Of a stretch of 16,129 bases of DNA, positions 7,544 to 14,501 are shown piece by piece (within the stretch, counting starts at the first letter, position 1; every line of letters starts with the position of its first letter). The stretch is from NCBI GenBank assembly GCA_015064195.1, contig SVSO01000046.1, positions 1 to 16,129 on the forward strand, read 5' to 3'. Made by a program: the position numbers and the translations under genes. The DNA comes from Oscillospiraceae bacterium. Lineage in GTDB: Bacteria > Bacillota_A > Clostridia > Oscillospirales > CAG-272. The notes under the pieces are model-generated. The model was given only the letters and a program-made list of their open reading frames with translations, ran no database searches and was not told the origin of the DNA.

Positions 7544-7572
7544 GATCCCGCACGGTCATTCCGTGCGGGATC
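7544..7572. terminator. Bidirectional hairpin between SBP 2 and AraC regulator 3
   Basis: A perfect 12-bp stem (7544-7555 with 7561-7572) and a TCATT loop. The loop holds the minus-strand stop codon (7558-7556). The T-run after the stem is poor on the plus strand, so termination may be inefficient. The inner ten bases of each arm equal those of the hairpin at 1392-1420. Confidence 0.7.
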
Positions 7573-8464
7573 CTCTTGCTTTCATATATTCGCTCGGCGA
7601 CATTCCGATGAGCCGCTGGAAGGTATGCGAAAAGCGGCTGTAATCGGTAAAGCCTACCGCGCTTGCAATCTCGCTGATCTTCATCGGTGTCTCGGATTCC
7701 GAGCAGATCCGGATGGCCTTCCGGATCCTGAATTCGGCAAGACTCTGGAAGAACGGCTTTCCGAAATGCTGCTTCCACAGCCGGCAGAAATAGCTCTGAT
7801 TGTAGGGAAAATGCGCCTGCACCAGCGTCCATGTCACCTCCGAGGTGTAATGCTCCTCCAGAAATTCCATGGCTTTTCTCATGAAATTCAGCTGCGCTTC
7901 ATCCGTGTCGCTTTTTTCGGAGAAGCAGCCGAGCCGCCGCATCCGGTCGATGATCTGATAAAACAGCAGCATCATGGCGCATTCCGCCGAACCGCTCCCG
8001 TCCTGCTGCCGGTAGAGTGCCGGCATACGGCAGATAAGTGCGGACAGAGATGCATCGTTGGAATACGCGGTAACGCTCAGTCGGGCACCGGCAAGCAGGG
8101 CGAGCATTCCCCTGTCGCCGTTCGGACACAGCAGCCGGCAGTTGGCGGTAAAATAACAATATCTGACCGAATCGGCAGCGTTGTCGATGTACGCTTCATG
8201 GACGGTAAACGGTGCAGCCATCACCACGTCCCCTGCCTGTACCAGCCGCTCATCCCCATCGATTATCATGTGCATCGCCCCATCCGTCACGGCAATCAGC
8301 TCGATATCCTCATGAAAATGCGGCGGAATGACATATCGCGCCGATTCATTTGCCGGATGCCGGATGAGCGCCGGGTCGGACAGTGCGAAGCTTTTTTCCT
8401 GCGAATAGATGGGCAGAATGATATGCCCGTATCTCTCGCTCGTTCTGAATGCACCCACTTTCAT
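7556..8464 (-). CDS. AraC family transcriptional regulator 3 (cupin plus two HTH)
   Basis: A 302-residue regulator. The cupin-like domain has PPHFHEDIELIAVTDGAMHM (47-66) and AGDVVMAAPFTVHEAY (77-92). The DNA-binding domain occupies about 205-298, with YNQSYFCRLWKQHFGKPFF (221-239) and the second HTH around ISEIASAVGFTDYSRFSHTFQR (263-284), ending in GMSPSEYMKAR. Two GTG codons precede ATG 8464; the ATG is preferred because AAAGGTGG (8478-8471) ends six bases before it. The last residues are encoded inside the shared terminator hairpin. It is divergent from SBP 3. It is likely an activator that responds to a small molecule in the cytoplasm, probably a sugar; the identity is not deducible. Confidence 0.92.
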   Translation of the reverse strand: MKVGAFRTSERYGHIILPIYSQEKSFALSDPALIRHPANESARYVIPPHFHEDIELIAVTDGAMHMIIDGDERLVQAGDVVMAAPFTVHEAYIDNAADSVRYCYFTANCRLLCPNGDRGMLALLAGARLSVTAYSNDASLSALICRMPALYRQQDGSGSAECAMMLLFYQIIDRMRRLGCFSEKSDTDEAQLNFMRKAMEFLEEHYTSEVTWTLVQAHFPYNQSYFCRLWKQHFGKPFFQSLAEFRIRKAIRICSESETPMKISEIASAVGFTDYSRFSHTFQRLIGMSPSEYMKARGSRTE

Positions 8465-8478
8465 CACCACCCACCTTT

Positions 8479-8507
8479 ATTATATCACAAAAACTCGCAT
8501 CTGTCAA
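8479..8507 (-). promoter_or_regulatory. Promoter of AraC regulator 3
   Basis: A full consensus TTGACA (8507-8502), a 17-base spacer and TATAAT (8484-8479) on the minus strand. The -35 overlaps the first of the GTCAA copies of this gap. Confidence 0.88.
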
Positions 8508-8541
8508 TGAATAATGTCAATGAGGTCAAGTGAAAGTCAAT
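8502..8541. promoter_or_regulatory. Candidate AraC operator: four GTCAA copies
   Basis: GTCAA begins at 8503, 8516, 8525 and 8536. The first two lie in identical TGTCAATGA nonamers. Copies 2 and 4 are 20 bp apart, copies 1 and 3 are 22 bp apart. The last TCAA (8537) is 36 bp upstream of the SBP 3 -10, as in the other gaps. Compared with the other two gaps there are extra sites. Confidence 0.6.
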
Positions 8542-8549
8542 TTTCAGTC

Positions 8550-8578
8550 TGTACAAAAAGCTTACATTATGTTATACT
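8550..8578 (+). promoter_or_regulatory. SBP 3 promoter
   Basis: TATACT (8573-8578) with TGT before it as extended -10. At 17 bases upstream TGTACA (8550-8555) matches four of six -35 positions. A regulator site ends nine bases before the -35. Confidence 0.7.
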
Positions 8579-8624
8579 GTATATGTACACTTCAACCGAT
8601 CCATTTGTTTGATAGGAGATAATC

Positions 8625-10073
8625 ATGAAACATTTCACGAAAAATCTGACCCTCGCACTGCTTCTTGCGGCGATTCTGGCATCCGCGGCAGCCTGCGGCG
8701 AAGCAAACAGCAACATATCCGAATCGGGCGACACATCGACGGCCGAAGCGGAATATGACCGTCTCGCCGAGCTTGGCGCGAAGGATTTCGGCGGCGAGAC
8801 ATTCACGATTCTCGATGCCAACGACAAGCCGGCGACGCACATCAATATGCACTCGGGCGAGATGAACGGCGATATCGTCAACGATGCGCTGTTCGGGCGC
8901 GATTCCTTCATGGAGGAGCGCTACAATGTGAACATTGAATATGTGCAGATTACCGGCGGCAAGGCCGGAGCGGACGCGCTGAAGGCAAGCGTGCTTGCCG
9001 ATGATGATGCCTACGATCTCTGCATCTCCGTTTTGATGGGCGGCAGTCTTGGCACGCTGGCAACCGAGGGCATCCTCGCCAATCTGACGGAAATCGACGC
9101 GCTGTCGCTCGGGGAGAGCTGGTGGAGCCGGCTTATGTACGACAATCTGCAGCTCGGCGGCAAAATGTACTACACCACCGGTGATATTTCGCCCTGTATG
9201 TATCAGATGGCAGGCGCGTTTTTCCTCAACACCGGACTTTGCGAGGATTACGGCATCGACACGGATTTCTGTCAGCTGGTGCGCGACGGAAAATGGACGC
9301 TCGATGCGGTGTATTCCTTCATTCAGGATAAAAACATCGACGTGAATGCCGACGGAAAGATGCACGCAAATGACGATTTCTTCGGCTTCATTCATCAGAA
9401 TTATTCCACCACGACCGCGAAATCTCTGCTCGGCGGTGCCGGCATCAATCTTGTGGATGCGACCTCCGACGGCACGCTCGTCAGCAATGTGAACAACGAA
9501 AAAACGCTGGCGGTGCTTGAAAATACCGCGCGTCTGATGACCGACGTTCAGTATGACAATCAGAACGACATCATGAGCAAAACCTTCGCCGAGGACCGCG
9601 CCATCGCCATGATGCATTTCACCTCCAGCGCGTCGGTTTATCTGCGCGATATGGAGAGCGATTATCTGGTGCTTCCCATGCCGAAGGCGGATGAAGCGCA
9701 GGAAACCTACCGCTCCTACGCCAATCCTTGGATGGATGCGTTCATCGCCGTTGCAAAGACGGCAGATACGGATTTTGTCGGATTTGTCACCGAAGCGATG
9801 GCGTACTACTCCTACGTCAACGTCCGTCCGCTGGCATATGAGCTGACCTACATGACCAAAACCAGCCGCGATGAAAACAGCGCAGAGATGCTCGGTATTA
9901 TCTTCGACAATCTCTATCTCGACTTCGGATGCATCACCGATTTCGGCACACAGTCCGAGGTGCTGGCAAACGTCCTTGCCGGCAAAGCGGAATTTTCATC
10001 CCGAATGGCAGCGATATCGGATCCGCTCAAATCGGAGCTTGCCGCCTTCGCGGATGCGTGGAACAATCAGTAA
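8625..10073 (+). CDS. Extracellular solute-binding lipoprotein 3 (ABC transporter type, orphan)
   Basis: A 482-residue lipoprotein receptor, more diverged from SBPs 1 and 2. The signal peptide ends at Cys24 (AAAC), with a Ser/Glu/Thr linker. The binding domain begins DFGGETFTIL and keeps MNGDIVNDALF (80-90), LQLGGKMYY (175-183), DGKWTLD (221-227) and NSAEMLGIIF. An EF-hand-like loop lies at 239-250 (DVNADGKMHAND). The ribosome binding site is AGGAGA (8614-8619). It is a single gene between its regulator's gap and a terminator; the next gene is convergent and unrelated (tcdA). As with its paralogues no permease is encoded nearby, so import or a pure sensing role both remain open. Confidence 0.88.
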   Translation: MKHFTKNLTLALLLAAILASAAACGEANSNISESGDTSTAEAEYDRLAELGAKDFGGETFTILDANDKPATHINMHSGEMNGDIVNDALFGRDSFMEERYNVNIEYVQITGGKAGADALKASVLADDDAYDLCISVLMGGSLGTLATEGILANLTEIDALSLGESWWSRLMYDNLQLGGKMYYTTGDISPCMYQMAGAFFLNTGLCEDYGIDTDFCQLVRDGKWTLDAVYSFIQDKNIDVNADGKMHANDDFFGFIHQNYSTTTAKSLLGGAGINLVDATSDGTLVSNVNNEKTLAVLENTARLMTDVQYDNQNDIMSKTFAEDRAIAMMHFTSSASVYLRDMESDYLVLPMPKADEAQETYRSYANPWMDAFIAVAKTADTDFVGFVTEAMAYYSYVNVRPLAYELTYMTKTSRDENSAEMLGIIFDNLYLDFGCITDFGTQSEVLANVLAGKAEFSSRMAAISDPLKSELAAFADAWNNQ

Positions 10074-10084
10074 TGCGAAAACGA

Positions 10085-10122
10085 GAACTCCCCGTTTACA
10101 CGGGGAGTTCGGCTATTTTTTT
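10085..10122. terminator. Bidirectional terminator between SBP 3 and tcdA
   Basis: A perfect 11-bp stem (10085-10095 with 10100-10110) has a TTAC loop that contains the tcdA stop codon (10098-10096). Seven T residues at 10116-10122 follow on the plus strand after a five-base gap. Confidence 0.85.
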
Positions 10123-10818
10123 GATCACATGACCGGCGATGATCAGCCCGGCAACCGACGGCACGAAGGAGATCGAGCCGGGGATATGGCGGGTCGTCTG
10201 ACCTTCCAGCTCGCTTGCCGCGCCGGTTTTCACCGGCAGCTCGTCGGAAAACAGCACGTCCACATGGGAAATGCCGCGCTCCCGCAGCTTCAGGCGCATG
10301 ACCTTGGCCAGCGGACAGGTGTGGGTCTTTGCAATATCGGTGATGCGGAAGCGGGTGGGATCAAGCTTGGCACCGGTGCCCATGGAGGAGATCACCGGAA
10401 TCCCCCGGTTTATCGCCGTTTCGATGATGGACAGCTTTGCCGACACCGTATCGATGGCATCGATGATGTAATCCGGCGCGGCTTCGTCAATGAGAGCGGG
10501 GATATTTTCCGGCGCTGCGAACACGTCATGCCGCACCACGGTTAGGGACGGATTGATGGCGTGCGCACGTTCCGCCGCAACCTCGGTTTTCAGGCGGCCA
10601 ACGGTGGTGGTATCGGCGATGATCTGGCGATTGATATTCGTTTCGGAAACCGTGTCGCAATCCACGAGGATCACGCCGCCGATCCCGGCACGGACGATGG
10701 CTTCCAGCGCATAGCTTCCGACACCGCCCACGCCGAACAGCATCACCCGGGCATTCTGCAGCTTTTCCACTGCCGCGTCGCCGATCATCATCCGTTCACG
10801 GTGGAGGAAATCAGCCAT
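10096..10818 (-). CDS. tcdA: tRNA threonylcarbamoyladenosine dehydratase (ThiF/E1-like)
   Basis: TcdA activates and cyclises the t6A modification of tRNA (position 37) to ct6A using ATP. The 240-residue product has the E1/ThiF adenylation fold: FGVGGVGSYALEAIVRAG (28-45) is the nucleotide-binding glycine loop, VDCDTVSETNINRQ (52-65) carries the aspartate and the NxNRQ signature, and SSMGTGAKLDP (144-154) and the C-terminal PGSISFVPSVAGLIIAGHVIKKI (213-235) fit TcdA rather than ThiF or MoeB. The true start is ATG 10818; it overlaps the secF stop by eight bases, so translation is probably coupled. The purine-rich secF 3' end provides the only ribosome binding site. It is the last gene of secD-secF-tcdA. 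Confidence in the fold is near certain, in TcdA as opposed to another ThiF paralogue high. Confidence 0.9.
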   Translation of the reverse strand: MADFLHRERMMIGDAAVEKLQNARVMLFGVGGVGSYALEAIVRAGIGGVILVDCDTVSETNINRQIIADTTTVGRLKTEVAAERAHAINPSLTVVRHDVFAAPENIPALIDEAAPDYIIDAIDTVSAKLSIIETAINRGIPVISSMGTGAKLDPTRFRITDIAKTHTCPLAKVMRLKLRERGISHVDVLFSDELPVKTGAASELEGQTTRHIPGSISFVPSVAGLIIAGHVIKKIAELPV

Positions 10819-11728
10819 TTCTTCTCTTTTTCTTCTTCGGAAGCAGCTTGCCGATGGAATTTTCCAGCACATACCAGAAGTTTCCGGCAAGGCATACCGA
10901 CGAATACAGACCGGCTATGATGCCCACGATCAGCGGAAGTGCGAAATCCTTGATGGAATCCACGCCGAACAGGTAGACCATGCCGATGGTGAACAGGGTG
11001 GTGATCGTGGTATTCACCGATCGGGTTATGGAGTGATGGACGCTTCGGTTGACGATCTCGCCGAAATCCGCGTCAGGATTGTTCTTCCGGCTCTCACGCA
11101 CATGGTCGAAAATGACGATGGTGGCATTGATGGAATAGCCGAGGATGGTGAGCAGTGCCGCGATCATGGTGGACTGCATGGGGATCTGCAGCAGCGAATA
11201 GGCGAACATCATGATAAACAGGTCGTGGACAAGGCAGAGCACCGCCGCCATGGCAGACGTGACCTGGAAGCGGAAGGCGATGTAGAGGAGCATCAGTGCC
11301 ACCGCGATGGCAGTTGACACGATCGCCGCATTGCGCAGATCCGCACTCATGGACGCGCCCACATTGGTCACGCCCTGCAGTGCCTCATCGGTCAGCGAAT
11401 ATTTCTCGGAAAGTGCAGCAAATACCGCCTCGCGGGTTTCCGAATCCAGCTCGAAGGTCTTGATCATCACATCGCCGCCGTTTCCGGCCTTCTGAAGACT
11501 GGAAACTTTGCCGCCGATGATCGGCTCGACCACGGCACGGATCTCGTTCAGCTGGGCCACGGTCAGCTCCTGATCCTCATAAATGCGAACGTGCATATTG
11601 GTACCGCCGGCGAAGTCGGTGTCCACGTTGAAGCCGCGCACGAAGAAGCAGACGATGCCCAGCAGGAAGCAGACTGCGGTGATGATAAAGAATATCCTGC
11701 GATTTTTCACAAAGTCAAAGTTTTTCAT
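10811..11728 (-). CDS. secF: Protein translocase subunit SecF
   Basis: SecF works with SecD in the membrane to drive late steps of protein export powered by the proton gradient. The 305-residue protein has the expected six membrane segments: one near 11-30, then a large extracytoplasmic loop and five more from about 135 to 286. The VDTDFAGGTN motif (35-44) after the first segment is the family signature, as is LTILGYSINATIVIFDHVRE; the canonical form has Asp where this has Ala. A basic tail (KKKKRRNG) ends the protein. ATG overlaps the secD stop as ATGA, and AGGAGG (11743-11738) lies in the end of secD. It is cotranscribed with secD and tcdA. Confidence 0.96.
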   Translation of the reverse strand: MKNFDFVKNRRIFFIITAVCFLLGIVCFFVRGFNVDTDFAGGTNMHVRIYEDQELTVAQLNEIRAVVEPIIGGKVSSLQKAGNGGDVMIKTFELDSETREAVFAALSEKYSLTDEALQGVTNVGASMSADLRNAAIVSTAIAVALMLLYIAFRFQVTSAMAAVLCLVHDLFIMMFAYSLLQIPMQSTMIAALLTILGYSINATIVIFDHVRESRKNNPDADFGEIVNRSVHHSITRSVNTTITTLFTIGMVYLFGVDSIKDFALPLIVGIIAGLYSSVCLAGNFWYVLENSIGKLLPKKKKRRNG

Positions 11729-13095
11729 TCCTGCGCACCTCCTTCTTCTTCTGCGGTGGTTTCGACGATTTCCGGCGTTTCGGGCGAAGAAGTGTCAACG
11801 CGGAAAGGCTTTTTGACGATGGTGGACGATTTCACGCCGTACAGCTCGGATTTGTTCACGCGCATTCCCACCAGTCGGTTGAGTAAGAAGCGGGTGATGA
11901 CCACGGCGGAGAACATGGACAGCAGCACGCCGATGAACAGCGTCACCGCGAAGCCCTGCACCGTACCCGTGCCGAAATACCACAGCACGCCGGATGCGAT
12001 GAGGGTGGTGATGTTACTGTCAAGCACTGCGGTAAATGCGCGGCCGAAACCGGATTTGACCGCCGCACCGGTGGATTTGCCCTCGCGAAGCTCCTCCTTG
12101 ATGCGCTCGAAAATGACCACGTTGGCATCCACCGCCATACCGATGGACAGGATGATGCCCGCGATGCCGGGGAGAGAGAGGTTGATCTGGAATTTCACCA
12201 GAATGATGCCGGTCAGCGCAATGTAGGCGAAGAGTGCCACCGATGCGATGACACCGGGCAGACGGTACATAATGATCATGAAGATCATGACCAGCAGAAT
12301 GCCGATGCCGCCGGCGATGAGGCTTGTCTCCAGCGCGCGCTCACCGAGGGTCGGGCCGACAGAATCCAGCTGAATCTCGGTCAGGGTGAAGGGGAGCTGG
12401 CCGGAGGAGATAATGCCGGCAAGCTGCTGTGCTCTCTCCTGATCGAAATTGCCGGTGATGGAAACCTCACTGGTGCTCAGACGCTCATTGCAGTACGCCA
12501 CCGACTGCTCCTCACCGTCAAGGGTAATGGCGATATAGTTGAGGCGCTGATTTTTCAGCTGTGCCACACGTTCGGTCGCGTCAGCGAACTTTTCAACCGC
12601 CGCTTCCGTCAGCTTGAGCGAGATGAAATATTCGGGATAACCCCTTCCCGTGTCCGCATAAACGGCGCGGGCGTATTCGACATCGCCGCCCTCCATGACA
12701 ACGGTGCCTTCGTGATCCACAAACTGGAGAATCGCCGTGGAGCCGAGCAGCTGAACCGCCTGCTCCGGATCGGAGATGTTGGGGATCTCGATGATAACGC
12801 GGCGGTCGCCCGACAGGGTGACATTGCCCTCCGTGTAGCCGAGATTGTCAAGACGGCTGCGCATCATCTGCAGAACCGTCTGCATATTTTCCGCTAAGGT
12901 TTCCGGCGTTCCCTCCACATCCGCTTCGTAGACGATGTAAGAGCCGCCAACAAGGTCAAGGCCTTTGTTGATGGCATCTTCCTCAAACACGCCGGGCAGA
13001 AAATCGCCGATGCCGAACACCGCGATGCAGGCGACCGCCGCAATGAGAACCAGCGCCAGTGCAAACAAAAGACCGTTTTTTGTCTTTGATTTCAT
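11725..13095 (-). CDS. secD: Protein translocase subunit SecD
   Basis: The SecD partner of SecF. From ATG 13095 the protein has 456 residues: a first membrane segment (about 9-29), an extracytoplasmic region opening with KGLDLVGGSYIVYE (44-57), and five membrane segments from about 255 to 405. The LSLPGIAGIILSIGMAVDANVVIFERIKEE block (306-335) is the SecD signature. An acidic tail rich in Glu and Thr follows. A TTG at 13116 opens the frame further upstream but lacks a site; GGAAAGGA before ATG 13095 supports the shorter form. It is the first gene of the operon and has a perfect sigma-A promoter (13141-13169). It is transcribed away from rplJL. Confidence 0.96.
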   Translation of the reverse strand: MKSKTKNGLLFALALVLIAAVACIAVFGIGDFLPGVFEEDAINKGLDLVGGSYIVYEADVEGTPETLAENMQTVLQMMRSRLDNLGYTEGNVTLSGDRRVIIEIPNISDPEQAVQLLGSTAILQFVDHEGTVVMEGGDVEYARAVYADTGRGYPEYFISLKLTEAAVEKFADATERVAQLKNQRLNYIAITLDGEEQSVAYCNERLSTSEVSITGNFDQERAQQLAGIISSGQLPFTLTEIQLDSVGPTLGERALETSLIAGGIGILLVMIFMIIMYRLPGVIASVALFAYIALTGIILVKFQINLSLPGIAGIILSIGMAVDANVVIFERIKEELREGKSTGAAVKSGFGRAFTAVLDSNITTLIASGVLWYFGTGTVQGFAVTLFIGVLLSMFSAVVITRFLLNRLVGMRVNKSELYGVKSSTIVKKPFRVDTSSPETPEIVETTAEEEGGAQE

Positions 13096-13140
13096 GTTAT
13101 GTCCTTTCCTTGGCACAAACCAAATTTAATCATCCTTATA

Positions 13141-13169
13141 ATTATACAACATTTCATACGGAATGTCAA
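13141..13169 (-). promoter_or_regulatory. Promoter of the secD-secF-tcdA operon
   Basis: Full consensus on the minus strand: TTGACA (13169-13164), 17-base spacer, TATAAT (13146-13141). The transcript would start near 13135, about 40 bases before secD. Confidence 0.9.
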
Positions 13170-13206
13170 GACAATAAATAATTTTGCAATTTTTTTAAAA
13201 AAGGTA

Positions 13207-13235
13207 TTGACATTCGGGAAAATGTGTGATATAAT
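13207..13235 (+). promoter_or_regulatory. Promoter of the rplJ-rplL operon
   Basis: TTGACA (13207-13212), 17-base spacer, TATAAT (13230-13235): full consensus. It is back to back with the secD promoter 38 bases away. The start of transcription near 13242 gives a leader of about 180 bases. Confidence 0.92.
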
Positions 13236-13245
13236 ATCTGTGTTG

Positions 13246-13345
13246 TTCCGAAGACCGCAGGATTTGGGTCATCCCATGTAAAAGACGAATGTCTCCCTGC
13301 CGAGGATATACTTCCAAATTTATAGAATATTCTGTATTTGTGAAG
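13246..13345 (+). ncRNA. Ribosomal protein L10 leader (autoregulatory), with antiterminator
   Basis: The rplJL leader has the known L10-leader layout. GCAGG (13257-13261) pairs with CCTGC (13296-13300) and closes a junction with two small hairpins, 13265-13268/13273-13276 and 13283-13286/13291-13294. Next, CGAGGA (13301-13306) and CTTC (13311-13314) can pair with GAAGTCCTCG (13342-13351) as an antiterminator, bulging out TATA. In Bacillus the L10(L12)4 complex is known to bind this leader and cause early termination; the same control is expected here. Confidence 0.88.
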
Positions 13346-13377
13346 TCCTCGTCTGATCTCCGGGCGAAGGATTTTTT
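13346..13377 (+). terminator. L10-leader attenuator (regulated terminator)
   Basis: TCCTCGTC (13346-13353) pairs with GGCG-A-AGGA (13363-13371, one bulged A, one G-U), followed by six T (13372-13377). The 5' arm overlaps bases needed by the antiterminator (13342-13351), so the two folds exclude each other. Confidence 0.8.
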
Positions 13378-13421
13378 GTTTCGTCCGATGGACGATATCT
13401 CATCAGGAGGTGAAATGTATC

Positions 13422-13946
13422 ATGGCAAGTGAGAAGATTTTAGCCGCGAAGCAGGCGCAGGTTGCAGCGCTGACCGAAAAGATCAAGGCTGCTCAGTCCG
13501 GCGTTATCGTAAACTATTCCGGTATCACGGTTGCTGATGACACCGCAATGCGTGCAGCGCTCCGTAAGGCAGGCGTTGAGTATTCCGTTGTCAAGAACTC
13601 CCTGACCGGCAGAGCTTGCGAGGGTGCAGGCTACGGTGAGCTGAAGAGCGTGCTCGAAGGTATGACCGCTATCGCGATCGCTACCGATGACCCGGTTGCT
13701 CCCGCAAAGATCCTCAAGGAATACGCTGACAAGATCGAATCCTTCGATCTCAAGGGCGGCTTCGTTGACGGTTCTGTACTCGACAAGGCTGGCGTTGAAG
13801 AACTCGCTGCAATCCCGCCGAAGCCCATTCTTATCGGCAAGATGCTCGGTTCCATGCAGAAATCTCTCTACGGTCTCGCTTATGTACTTCAGGCGAAGAT
13901 CGACAAGGAAAACGGCGGAGCAGAAGAAGCTCCCGCAGAAGCGTAA
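13422..13946 (+). CDS. rplJ: 50S ribosomal protein L10
   Basis: L10 anchors the L7/L12 dimers to the 23S rRNA and forms the base of the ribosomal stalk. The 174-residue protein shows the family blocks: N-terminal helix (MASEKILAAK), GVIVNYSGITVADDTAMRAALRKAG (27-51), YSVVKNSL (54-61), and a C-terminal helix that binds L7/L12, ending in an acidic tail. The start is ATG 13422; a GTG at 13410 overlaps the AGGAGG (13405-13410) and is excluded. A five-base-pair hairpin (13382-13394) lies just before the ribosome binding site. It is the first gene of a two-gene operon under L10-leader control. The usual upstream rplK-rplA pair is absent here. Confidence 0.98.
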   Translation: MASEKILAAKQAQVAALTEKIKAAQSGVIVNYSGITVADDTAMRAALRKAGVEYSVVKNSLTGRACEGAGYGELKSVLEGMTAIAIATDDPVAPAKILKEYADKIESFDLKGGFVDGSVLDKAGVEELAAIPPKPILIGKMLGSMQKSLYGLAYVLQAKIDKENGGAEEAPAEA

Positions 13947-13991
13947 GCTACGCACCAATCTAATTTATTTATAATTCGGAGGTAAATGAAA

Positions 13992-14366
13992 ATGGCTACT
14001 GAAAAGACTACCGCTATTCTTGAAGAAATCAAGGCTCTTACTATTCTCGAACTCGCTGACCTCGTTAAGGCTCTCGAGGAAGAATTCGGCGTATCCGCTG
14101 CTCCTGTTGCAGTTGCAGGCGCTGCAGTTGCAGCTGCTCCCGCTGCTGAGGAAAAGACCGAGTTTGACGTTGTTCTCACCGGCGCTGGCGCTAACAAGCT
14201 CGCAGTTATCAAGGTTGTTCGTGAGCTCACCGGTCTCGGCCTGAAGGACGCTAAGGACATGGTTGAAGGCGCTCCCAAGACCATCAAGGAGCAGGCTTCC
14301 AAGGAAGACGCTGAAGCTATCAAGGCTAAGCTCACCGAGGCTGGCGCAACTGTTGAACTGAAGTAA
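13992..14366 (+). CDS. rplL: 50S ribosomal protein L7/L12
   Basis: The multi-copy stalk protein that recruits translation factors. The 124-residue product has the N-terminal dimerisation domain (to about 35), a flexible Ala/Val-rich hinge (about 36-52) and the globular C-terminal domain with [37 protein letters not shown] and EAGATVELK. The start is ATG 13992, nine bases after CGGAGGT (13977-13983). An in-frame ATG at 13986 is only two bases after that site and is rejected. The gap to rplJ is 45 bases. A strong terminator follows instead of the usual rpoB. Confidence 0.98.
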   Translation: MATEKTTAILEEIKALTILELADLVKALEEEFGVSAAPVAVAGAAVAAAPAAEEKTEFDVVLTGAGANKLAVIKVVRELTGLGLKDAKDMVEGAPKTIKEQASKEDAEAIKAKLTEAGATVELK

Positions 14367-14425
14367 TTTCGGTCGGCAAACATAAGAAATCATCCCTCGG
14401 GACAATTTCTTGACTTAGGAAACTT

Positions 14426-14454
14426 CGGGGGAATCATAGGATTCCCCCGTTTTT
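14426..14454 (+). terminator. Terminator of the rplJL operon
   Basis: A perfect 10-bp stem (14426-14435 with 14440-14449), an ATAG loop and five T (14450-14454). A weaker stem (14384-14390 with 14405-14411) lies before it. Confidence 0.93.
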
Positions 14455-14463
14455 CATTTCGCA

Positions 14464-14501
14464 GGAGCTGCGCGGATTTATCGCATGGAGTGCGCTGCTC
14501 C
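14464..14501 (+). other. Imperfect hairpin upstream of the oxidoreductase gene
   Basis: GGAGC-T-GCGC (14464-14473) can pair with GCGC-T-GCTCC (14492-14501), giving nine pairs around a T-T mismatch and an 18-base loop. It lies between the rplL terminator and the next ribosome binding site. I find no convincing promoter between 14455 and 14547. The role is unknown. Confidence 0.3.

Noticed and set aside
8592..9617. 341-codon frame opposite SBP 3
   Set aside because: Antisense shadow; it would end inside the SBP 3 leader and has no recognisable motif.
13410..13421. GTG start extending L10 by four residues
   Set aside because: The codon overlaps the AGGAGG itself, and L10 proteins begin as at ATG 13422.
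13986..13991. ATG start two codons upstream for L7/L12
   Set aside because: Only two bases separate it from the ribosome binding site; ATG 13992 has the normal spacing.
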